Translations under genes and position numbers: made by a program
Shown: positions 11,050-21,300 of the stretch, one piece after another
Layout: each line of letters begins with the position of its first letter
How positions within the stretch are numbered: the first letter of the stretch is position 1
From: Laburnicola sp. R22_1
Taxonomy: Eukaryota > Ascomycota > Dothideomycetes > Pleosporales > Didymosphaeriaceae
Assembly (NCBI GenBank): GCA_014281115.1
Contig: JACONQ010000021.1
Coordinates: 1,116,001 to 1,180,000 of the forward strand
Reading direction: 5' to 3'
Length of the DNA stretch: 64,000 nucleotides
Notes under the pieces: generated by a model
The model's database searches: none
What the model saw: the letters and a program-made list of their open reading frames with translations, nothing else
Told to the model about the DNA's origin: nothing

Positions 11050-12960
11050 CTCCTACGCGCTCTCTACTCTTTAAGAGCTTATTTCTTCTACTTTTTAATA
11101 AGCTTTTAGTGTTATGCCTCTAAGAGTTATTGTTATTAAAACTTTTTATTAGTCTCTATTTGCTCCTATTTTTTATAGATCCTCTAAACTTTAGTAGATA
11201 AGTAAAAGATAGTACTACTATACTAACTCTTAGATTTATAAAATAAAAGAGGCTTACTATATTAATAGCACCTCTTTTTATTAAAAAAGCTTTCTTAAGC
11301 TTATTATATTAGAGCAAAAAAATTTAATAGTTAGCCTCCAGCTTATAATAACTTTATAATAGCTATTTACGTTTCTTAGAGTAGTCCTCTATAATAACCT
11401 CCTTTAGTATTTGCTATACTTTATACTATTTAAAATTAAAAAGGTTTAATAAGCTACTATAACTAAATCTAGGGCTTTTGTACTCTATAATAAACTTTTT
11501 AAGTATAGCGTCTAGATTATAAGGCAATAATCTAGTACACTTAAAAGCTTTAAGTATTATTAATTCTTAAAAGGCTCTTTGCTAGAAGGTGTTAAAAAGT
11601 TAATAAAAGTTATATTTAGTAATTACTAAGAGGCCCTAGTAGTTATATATAAACTCTAAAAGCTCTACTATATAGATAGTGCTTAGAGGCTTAAATATTA
11701 TTATATTAAGTAGTTAAAAAGTGTACGTAGCGTATAGTAGAAAGGTTGTAAAAAGTATTTTATTATTATTACACTATATAATAAATTATATACTAATATA
11801 AAAGCTATAGCTATTAAGTATAAGTAGTTAGTAGACTCTATAAGCTTTCTTCTTAGTCTTATAATTAAGTACTTATTTAAGCTACGCTAAACTAACCTTA
11901 TTATTAGTTTATCTACTTAGTAAGCTTATTGTCAGATAGACAGTCACTGTGAAATCCAGTGGGTAGGTGTGTACGATCATATGGCCCCTTACAGTGGTAA
12001 TCAGTGTAAATCACAGTGATTTCACTGTGAAATACACTAAGGAGGCTGGCGCACTACTGTTTTACACTGCCCCTATACTAGTCTAAATAGTACTAGTGCG
12101 GCTTAGTACTAGATAGTTACTTCTCGCGGTAGCCGACCTTCTCCGACAGAACACACACAATCAATCAATCAACCCACCACTTTTCCATCTCAACTTATCA
12201 AGAATACCCGTATATCTAACACTTATAAAAAAGGTCTTATTAACTTTTAGATTAAAATATTAAAGTTATAAGTCTTATATATTGCTAGTAGTAGCCTAAT
12301 ATATTAAGACTAGCGTTAACGCAGTACTATCTACGCAAATATAGGCAATTATTATTATTTACTTTCTATTACTATTCTAGAGTATTTGCTTATAAGGGTC
12401 CTACTTATATAACTAATAAGAAAACACTCTTTTTATTCTACTAAAAATTTTAATAAGAAACTCTTTCTTATCTATATTATATATGTAGCGACTATTAATA
12501 TTGTACTAGGTTATTTTCTCGCCTAAAAGCTTAAAGTATAAGGCGTATTTAGTAGTAGAATTAGCGTAGTGGCAATAGGTGTTAATAATAGTAGTCTATT
12601 ACGATACAAGCTTAATATTATGCTAGATAATATAGCAAGAAATCTAGTTTTTTCCTAGCTCTTTTCTAGCAATCTCTATTGCAAAATTTCGAATTATTTG
12701 CCTTATAGAAGGTAGTCCTCTCTTATAGAGCTTATATATGTAGTTTGTAAACTCTTTTTCTTATATAGTGCTAAGAAATTTATTCTTCTCTGCACTCTCT
12801 AGGCGCGAGCACTAGCAATCCTACGCGCGCCTTAATAAAGTTAACTAATTAACACTATATAATTTGGCAATTCTAGTGTAATTAGGCTTTTTGCCTAATA
12901 GTAAGTTTTCGATTACAGTAAGCGCAGCCTCTATATTGTTTAAATTGGCTAAGATATAAA
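11050..12960 (-). pseudogene. RIP-degraded pogo transposase relic, split by a solo LTR
   Basis: Read on the minus strand from about 12960, a broken frame still shows pogo transposase blocks. There is an N-terminal helix-turn-helix with GKKPNYTRIAKLYSVN, then RGLPSIRQIIRNFA, then IYNIDKKEFLI (DEKGF block, with Asp-to-Asn and Glu-to-Lys type changes around it), then ADGTALxPxLIYQ-like sequence near 12300. An insertion at 11930-12221 interrupts it. Beyond that the C-terminal block continues (FKCTRLLPYNLDAILKKF, near 11500) and a Lys/Arg-rich tail reaches about 11050. Stops are TAA/TAG. The element's right terminal repeat appears at 12992-13021. Confidence 0.78.
11930..12221 (-). mobile_element. 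Un-RIPped solo LTR with 5-bp target duplication CTTAT
   Basis: The segment starts TGTCAGATAG and ends TATATCTAACA, i.e. TG...CA ends with short inverted termini. It is flanked on both sides by CTTAT (11925-11929 and 12222-12226). At 292 bp, with no coding capacity and GC-balanced composition, it fits a solo LTR, probably of a Copia-type element, left by LTR-LTR recombination. It contains several CACTGTGAAAT-type palindromic motifs and a short (GATT)n-like run. It lacks the mutations that riddle the pogo relic it interrupts, so it arrived later or was too short or single-copy to be mutated. Confidence 0.85.
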
Positions 12961-12991
12961 TTTTAGCAATTGTGGTGGCTTTTCTAATTTT

Positions 12992-13021
12992 CGGGCGTTA
13001 AGTGGGCCCGGGCGTTAAGTG
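12992..13021. repeat. Tandem 13-bp terminal motif of the pogo relic
   Basis: CGGGCGTTAAGTG occurs twice (12992-13004 and 13009-13021) in direct orientation, 17 bases apart. The doubled terminal motif parallels the doubled CAGTAGCCCGGACAG of the intact pogo element at 6960. It lies just upstream (minus-strand sense) of the degraded transposase. I take it as that element's terminal inverted repeat and, presumably, transposase-binding site. The opposite terminus was not found. Confidence 0.5.
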
Positions 13022-13047
13022 ATTAGTTATAGTACGATATACTAGTA

Positions 13048-13432
13048 AGCGAGTCGCGCATACAAGCAAGTCGTACACACTAAAACACACCTAAATTGCT
13101 GCAAAATAGTCTTTAAAGTCTTAATAATAGCTCTATACTATATTCTAAAATTAAGAATATAGAGTTGTATCCCTAATCTAACGTTATTACTAGAATCTAG
13201 AGGTAATTAACAAAGTGCATTTTAAGATACTCTACATCTGTATAGGATTAGAGACCAAACTTAAGATTTTAAGAACGGGAAACCCTATACTTTTGTAAAG
13301 CCAACAATAGTCTTAGAGTAGGTGCAAGAAGCTACATTTAAAATATTAGAGCATAGTAGTATAGAGCTGTTGTTGAGATTTTAAAGGCTATTTTGCAGCA
13401 ATTTAGGTGTGTTTTGGGGTGCGCGACTCGCT
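13048..13432. mobile_element. 385-bp MITE with TA target duplication
   Basis: The ends are AGCGAGTCGCGCA and its reverse complement, flanked by TA at 13046-13047 and 13433-13434. Inverted similarity continues inward for more than 90 bases (shared core CACACCTAAATTGCTGC), with a 14-base insertion in the left arm. There is no coding capacity. TA duplication and TIR structure indicate a Tc1/mariner/pogo-mobilised MITE. It is inserted in a pogo transposase fragment. Confidence 0.85.
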
Positions 13433-13434
13433 TA

Positions 13435-13712
13435 TAAAGTACGTTACCTAACGTAGGCGGGAATCCTCGCGAATCCAGCTCGAGTATGTGGTTGACAATC
13501 GCCTCCTCTTCAAGCTTTGTGAGCTTCCTGCTATTGGGCTCACAATCGCGTCGTGAACGGACGCCTGCGAGTCGGCGTAGCGTAGATCGGGGGACGTTAA
13601 ACGTAGATGCAGCGCGCCCTACATGCTGGATCTGATTGCGATCAAGAGCTGAGATAGCAAGGATAACATTTGCTTCGTTGCAGGGCGAACGTGTATTTAT
13701 TGGTTGTGCCAT
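13435..13712 (-). pseudogene. Truncated pogo/CENP-B-like transposase N-terminus
   Basis: From ATG at 13712 about 92 codons read as a psq-type helix-turn-helix domain (GRAASTFNVPRSTLRRLAGV) followed by the start of a CENP-B-type DNA-binding domain (LEEEAIVNHILELDSRGFPP). Homology stops at the MITE, whose sequence supplies the rest of the open frame. The missing catalytic domain is not found beyond the MITE. The fragment is not RIP-mutated. Its start codon is only about 80 bases downstream of the NRPS stop codon, on the same strand, so transposon DNA forms much of the NRPS 3' flank. Confidence 0.85.
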
Positions 13713-13791
13713 TATAATTGAAACTTGACGCGTCGCGGAAAGTTGATGAGGGTGGCGGCTCGCATGCCACTTACGTTAACTCATAGCAAAA

Positions 13792-15363
13792 TTAATGTAT
13801 CTCCTCTCCCGCCACATCGCCTTTCTCCGCTGATTCTGGCCGAAGAGCCGCTGCTGGTGCAGGGATCGGAATCCTCACTGCAGGGAGCTCCTTCAATACC
13901 AACGACCCAACATCACCATCATCACCATCGCCACCACATCCCCACAGCACCCCAAGACACTCGCACAACCTATCCACCATCACCTCCGCTACCCCACTCG
14001 GCACCATCTCCTCGCAAAAATGCAGCGCGACCCTGACTCCAGCACCGCCCTCCCTTCCACCAGCCACCACTGGTGTCGTCTCGACTGCCACGTCCGCCGA
14101 ATCCCACGCGTCACCTACCCAGCCAACCTTCTTGCACTCCACACCCTCACCGAAGTCCCCTTTCAGCCCGCCTGCCTCGTCCGCGCCGCCTTCGTCTTCG
14201 AACAACTTCACCGCATCCAACTCCATATGCGCCACTGTCGAGCTGAACCGCTTGGCCCCTCCCAGCAATCCCAAATCCCCAAACCTCACACCCCGATACG
14301 CCACCGCCTCGCGCCCCTGCTTCGCAACGGCAGCCAGGAGGTCCGCCTTGCTGATACCGAGCGCTCCGCGCCGCACCACGACCGGCGCTGTGATCAGGCA
14401 CGGCCCGACGACAGCGTCGACGCCGTCGAGCGGGACCGCGCGGTTCGCCAACGTCTCACCAAAGACGATTGCGTCATCATCCACCTTTTCCTCGTCGCTG
14501 GTGCGTGTCGGTGATGATGACAGAGAGGCCAGCGTCGCGGCCCACGCGGCCTTCAGCACGGTGGTGAAGGCGTGGTTGTTGGCGCGGTTGTTGGCTGGCG
14601 GCGGCGCGGAGACGTAGCGGGTGAGCGTTGACGTGAGCGGGTGCGTGGGCAGGACGGGGTCGCTGTCTTCGCCTGCTGCTGGGCGGGCGATGATGTTAGT
14701 CATGCGGGCGCCGGATAGCTCTGTTTGCCAGAACTGCTCTGCGGCGGCTTGGGTGGATTGGGCGGCGTGGAGGAAGGCGGAGAAAGATGGGGAAGGTGGA
14801 AGGGGAGTGTCCGGTTGGGCGTACGAGGTCCGCAGGGCGGAGAGTATAAGCGGGAGCGAGATGGCGTCGTACTGAGCGTGAGGGAGGCGGATGAAGAGGC
14901 GGCTTGCTTCGTCGGATTTGAGCAAGGCGAAGCGAACGCCTTGTTGGGTGAGGGGAGATGCGCGCTGTTTGTCGCGGGAGACGTAGTCGGCGCTGGCGCC
15001 CTCGATGTCTGCGTTGACGGTGTGCTCTTCGATCTCGACGGTTGGAGAGCGGATGACGGCTTGGAGTAACCGCCGCTTGTAGTAGACGAATACCGTGCGG
15101 AGGATTGGGTAGTGCGCAACAACCTTCATGCATGCCTCCTTCAACCTCAACGCATCAAGTTCACCCACAAGATCCAGCGTCACGTAGTAAATTGTATACC
15201 GCTCCTTCAGTTGGGAAGCCGCAACCATCTGCGTTTGCAAATCCGTCGCCGTCGCCACGTCCTCAATCTCCGACGGATGGACATTGGCGCGCGGTGCAAT
15301 GTGCCCTCGGATCAAGGCATCCAAGTCGCCCGTATCCGGCAGAGTCGAGAAGGGCCTGTAGAT
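13792..15363 (-). other. NRPS terminal condensation-like domain (probable cyclising release)
   Basis: Residues about 5385-5850 form a last C-type domain after the final carrier domain, in the place where bacterial enzymes have a thioesterase. The motif is PHAQYDAIS (Pro5531, His5532, Asp5536): the second His and the Asp are kept and the first His is Pro. Fungal macrocyclising C domains commonly show SHxxxD here, so this is a variant. The tail is low in complexity (Gly/Asp-rich near 13920-13945) and ends about 80 bases before a transposon fragment. Cyclisation is an inference from domain position. Confidence 0.8.
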
Positions 15364-18300
15364 AATTTTGCTCTCCTGCGCCTGGCAACACTTCTCGGCC
15401 ATCTCGGAGAGCACACGCCCTGCAAAGACGTCAGCAGCACGGAGGCTGAGGCCTGCTTCCCGCGCTACCGTAGACAGGCGCATGGCGCTGAGGGAGTCGC
15501 CGCCGAGATCGAAGAATGTATCGTCGGCGCTGATGTCTGAGGGAGCCAAGGACAAAACTTGGCTCCAAAGTGTCTGAAGCGTCTTCTCAATGGGAGTGGA
15601 TGGCGGACGCTTCGCCGTCGCCCTAAGAGAGAACTCTGCGAACTGCGCAGCCGGTACCCGGGCACCCATTTCCCGCAGGATTTTCCGGTTCACCTTGCCC
15701 GACACGGTGAGAGGAAGGTTGCGCAACGGGAAGAAGATGCGCGGAACCATGTGGGAGGGCAGCACTTCCGCGAGCTTTTTCTCGGCTTCGCCAAGTCTGG
15801 TCGCGAGGGTTTTCCTGTTCGTGGAACTCAGAATGTCAACGTTGTCCTCACCCTCGTAGTCCGCACCCAGAGCGATGAAGGCCGCCAGCGCCGCTTTGTC
15901 AGGCTTCTCGCCCTGAGGAACGACAATCTCGACGCTCAGAGCGGAAATGGACGATGCTACGACACGCTTGAGATGGTACTCGATCTCGCCGAGCTCGATT
16001 CTCTGGCCGCGAAGCTTGATCTGCCCGTCGCGGCGTCCAACGTAGAGGATCTCACCTTTGGGGCCGTACTTGACCAAGTCACCTGTCTTATAGAATCGTT
16101 CGGTTGTTCCTGGGTAGCCCGATCGCCAAGGGAAGCTGGCAGGGAAGGCGGCGCGCGTCTTGCCCGGATCCTGCATGTATTCGCGTGCCACAACCGGACC
16201 CTCCATCACCAGTTCTCCAACGGCGCCAACCGGTACTAGTCTACTACTGTTCTTCGCGTCAACGATCCAAGCTCGATTGCCGGTGAATGGCGAACCGATC
16301 TCGTTGCTGTTGCTATGGAGAGACAGACGCTGCGAGCCGTGAGAAATGACGCTCTGTTCGGCGGAGCCATACAGCGTGAAGAGGTTGACACGGTCGGCCC
16401 ATACGCGCAGCTGCTCCGAGTTGACGGCTTCACCGCCAAGCGTAAGCGTCTTCAGTGAGGGAACCATGTCGGGGCTCAGGATTCCGGAGAAGGACGGCGT
16501 TAAAAACGCCCAGTTTACGCGCCGCTCGTTCATGGCCTGGGAGACGGCGTTCATGCGTTCTTCGTCGGAAAGGACGCACACACAGCCGCCCATAATCAGC
16601 GTGACCATGATCTCCATCAATGCGGCACCGAAGCTGTACGACGCGAACTGAAGGGTGCGTGTTTCGCCATCGATGAGGACGCGGGCAGCCATACCGCGCG
16701 CCGCGGCTGCAAATGACCTGTGCTCAACGATCACGCCCTTGGGTTCTCCTGAGCTACCCGACGTAAAAATAACATACGCGGCGTCTCTGGTGCTTGTGGC
16801 AACGTTAGGAGCGCCTCCAGTCGGCAACCTGTCCGCCAAGTCGCGGTCAAGGACGATGAGATCGTCAACCACATTTAACAAGCGCTGGGAGAAGTCTTTG
16901 GAGACGATGGCGACATGAGCGTCAACCTTGGCGCATGTCAACCGAATTCTGTTCATCGGGTGAGCTGGATCGAGCATGACAAAGGCACATCCTGCTTTGA
17001 GCACGCCCAGGATGGCGACCTGTGTCCACATGGATTTCTCAAAATAGAGTGGCACGACCGTGTGGGACGTGGAGCCGAGCTGTTGTCGCAAGTACGCGGC
17101 AAGGCCGGAGGCCAGGGCATCAAGCTCGCCATAGGATAGCTCTCCATCCCATGAGCAGATGGCAGGAGCGTCAGGGCGAGCCGCAGCCTGCCGTTTAATG
17201 AGGGTGTGGATGCAGGAGTCGTCAAACCCGGTGGAACAGCCCCAGCGACGAATGTCCTGTTTGTCTTGTGGGCTAGTGAATTCAATGTCCGCAATGAGTA
17301 GGTCTTTTTTGTTGCAAAGCTGTTGCAGGACATGGTCCAGCTGGAACAGCATCCGTTGCACCTGTATAGGCTCGATGATACGGGGATCGAACAAAGCCCG
17401 GACGTGGATTCCACCAGCGAGGAGCTCGCAGTGGAGAAGCAGGCCATAGCTGTTGAACGAAGTGAACAACTCGGGTTCGGCACCGTGCAGGAATGGGCTG
17501 TCAACGAGGTCGTCGCCCTTTACCTGCGGTTGAATTAAAAGCAGGCTGTTAAAAGTGCAAGCGGCGCGTGCGCTTGGGCTGAGTTGTTGGATATGTTGTA
17601 GGCCGATATGCTGTGTCGACGCCGTCTTGAGAGCCATATCCTGAGCGTGAATGAAAAGCTCATTGGCCTTCCGCCCACGCTCGATTCGGAAGCGGAGCGG
17701 GATGGTGACAATAGTTGGGCCGGCCATCTCCTGGATGCCAGCGAGGGGTGCCATTCTTCCGGAGAGCGTCAACCCAATTACAGGGTCCTCGGTCTCCGCG
17801 TACTGAGAGACGAGCAATGCCCACGCCGCCTGCAGCACGCTAGAAATCGTGACAGATTGACTGGACTCAGTGGTTCGAGAGACGGGTATGCGGTGCTCCG
17901 CAAGATCGGTGGGCTGCGGCGTGCGAACGGACGAGGGCCACGGAGGGAAGACTGTCTTCTCCGCACCCTCAAGATAATCTGTCCAGAATTCCTTGGCAGC
18001 GTCCATGTCCATTTCCTGGAGATGCTGGATGAAGCGGTTGTAAGGAGGTAGTGGGGCCCAGTCAAGTCCATTGTAAATATCCTCCAATCTCTTCATTATG
18101 ACCTTCCAGGCCCAACGATCGAAGATGGCGTGGTGGCACACCCATGCCATGAGCGTCTTTCCACCAGAAACGATGATAGCATGCTCACTGAGGCGGTCGC
18201 CCAGTGACATTGACGCCTCTCTCTTTGTCTGAATGTAGCCGTGCAGGCTGTCCCCAGAAGCCCAAACCAACGGCTCCTTGACAACAACTTGCAGCATACC

Positions 18301-21300
18301 TCCGTCTGTCGCTGTCTGGATAATACGGGTACGCAGCGCAGGCGTTTTCTGCACAACCTGCGCCCAGGCAGCTTTCATTCGGTCCAAATCCGCCTCCGGA
18401 GACACCAAAACGACATGCTGAGCGAGATAAGCGCCTTGTTCGACATTTGAAAGCGCCATCAGGCCCTCCTGAAGGGGAGTGCAAGGGTAGACGTCTTCTA
18501 CCGCCTCTGGTTCGATGCCACAGGCCTTGGCTGCGTCTATAATAATCGCAGACGAGTTTCCTGCCATAAGGGAGAACGGCGCGGGTTGATCCCAAGCGTC
18601 GCTCTCCACGGCCTTCGCGGTGAGCGCCATGTCTGCGAGTCTGGGGTGCCTGAATACGTCCGCAACACTCAGTTCGATGCTTTCACGCCGCGCCGAAGAT
18701 ACCAGCATCATCGCATCGAGAGAGTCGCCGCCGAGTTCCACGAAATTGCTGTCGACGGTCAGTTCGTCTTTAGTCTCTAGTGTGGCCCACCACAGAGCTA
18801 TGAGCCGGCGCTCCATGTCGCTGAACTGATCCTTCTCTCCCCTGGCGGGACCAGCTTGAGCTTGTCTGAGCTCGGCACCTATTTTGCGCAGCGCCTTCCG
18901 GTCAATCTTCCCCGACGCAGTAAGAGGCAGTTCCTGCAAAGGCAAAAAGACGCTGGGTACCATGAAGCGGGGCAAAGACCGCGAGAGCTTCTCCGGCAAA
19001 CCCTGGATCGCCCTTTCTAGCTTCTGCTGAGCGTCAACTGGGCTGGAGCTGCTGCCGAAGGTTAAGAAAGCGGCTAGGCTGCCCGTTTTCTTGTCGCTGC
19101 CATGTTCAGGCTGCACGAGGTCCACCGCGACGCCGTTGATGCCCTGGCCAGCCAGCAGGTTGCGCAGCTGGTTCTCGATCTCGCCCAGCTCCACGCGCTG
19201 GCCGTTCATCTTGACCTGCGTGTCCCGGCGGCCCACGTACTCCAGCGTCCCGTCGGGGCACCAGCGCACCATGTCGCCAGTCTTGTACAATCGCTGCGCC
19301 CGGGGCCAGACTTCGGCAGATTCCATGGAGTTAAACCAAGGTGGCTTTTCGACGAAGACTGCGGCCGTAATTTCCGGCTTGTTGATATACCCGGAGCCCA
19401 CGTGCGGTCCCTCGATCAGCAGTTCGCCGACGGCGCCAACAGGACAGAGCTTCTCATGATTGCCGGACTCCACGACCCAAGCATGACCGGACACGCAGCT
19501 ACCAATGTTTCTTGGGCTCGAACCAGGCGTCATGGGCTTCGTTAGCGTCGAGACGACTGACGCCTCCGCCTGGCCGTAGCCTTGCAGGAGAGAGAGCTTG
19601 GAAGCCCATTTCGCCACGGCGTCGGCGGAAAGAGGTTCCCCGGCAGTGACGAGCGTCTTCAGCTTGGGGACGCGCTCTGGGTCGCCCAGAAGATCGAGTG
19701 AGGACCGCGTCAGAACAGCCCAGTTGACCTCAAGTTTGTTGATGCATTCGACGAGTTTAGTTGCGCGTTCTTCCTCAGAAATGATGCATACACAGCCGCC
19801 TGCGAGGAGGACTGTCAAGGTCTCGATAAGTGCCGCGCCGTAGGTGTATGAGGCAAATTGGAGCGCGTAAGTGTCGGCATCGATTTGGAAGGCGGCGGTA
19901 TGCCCATATGCTGAGGATGCGAAACTGCAATGCTCGATCACACAGCCCTTAGGTTCACCTGTGCTACCAGACGTAAACAATGCGTATGCGGGAGTATGTG
20001 CGTCGCTGCTGCTCTGCTCTCCTGAGTCGTCCATTGCCTGAACTGTTGAGGTGTCGACTGTGATGGTGGAGTCCATGAAAGAGGAGAATTTCGGTGCCGC
20101 GGATGACGAAACCAAAGCAACCTTGGCTCCTACGGTCTCTAAAATCTTGCGCAGCCGCTCATCTGGTTGACTGGGGTCCATCAAGATAAATGCATACCCA
20201 GCCTTGAGAATGCCGAGCATGCCTATCACGGCCCAGACGGACTTTTCGGAACACATGGGAATGAAGGTTTGTCCGCTGCCCTGAACCTGTTGGCGCAGCG
20301 TGTGTGCTACGCGGTTGGCAAACCTCTCCACTTCCGCATAGGTCAAGATGCCGGAGGTCGTGCGGAGCGCGGCGCGCTTTGGATTCTTTGCGACTCGCTC
20401 TTCGAACAGAGTGTGCAGGCATTTCTCCACGACAGCGGGGTTACTGGAGTTCCACCGACGCAGTAGGGTACGGTCATCTTTGCTGACTAGATCAACATCT
20501 CGAAGCGCCATGGTTGAGTCCGCGCTGGACAACTGGCAAAGAATGTGTTCGAGCTGCCCCAGCATCCGCTGCATCTGGAAAGGGCTCAGAAGGACGGGAT
20601 CGTGAACGGCCTGCACATGGATTTTCTTTTCGCTGAAGGTGCATGTAACGGCGAGCGGATAGACGTGGAAGCTGCCAACGTCGTCTTCATTGTGTCTACT
20701 GTTCAAAAAGTTGAATGCGTCTTGTCCGGGATTCGTTCGATTGTCATCTTCTTCATCCTCTATTGCATGGAGCTGAATCAAGGTACGGAACTCACATGCC
20801 GCTTTTGCGTGGGAGGATATACGGCGAATTTTCTGTAGGCCAGCGTACTGGTGCGCGATCATCTGTGTGCTTGCATCCTGGACGCGTTGGAGCATCTCGA
20901 CTACTGTCTGTGCACCATCAGCCAGCTGGACATGCACAGGCACAGTAGTGACCGTGGGGCCAGTCATTTCTTCAATCTGGGGTAACGGAGCGGAGCGGCC
21001 TGAGTGGGTGACACCGAAGACGACGTCCCGTGATTCGCCATATCGACCAAGTAGGATTGCCCAAGCCGTCTGAAGGAGTGTGGCGGTCGTGAAACTGGAA
21101 AAGTGATGCCTCTGCAGGGAGAATTCGCGTTCTACGACGCTGTTGGCACTGAGGGTGTGAGTTGGGGCGGCAGCCGGTGGGAAAGTGGGCGCCGAGGCTC
21201 CTTCGAGATACGAGGTCCAGAATGCTTCAGAGGCGGAGGCGTCGAGACTGGACAGCCATTTGATGAAGCGATTGTAGGGCGGGGGTCTGGGCACAGGATT

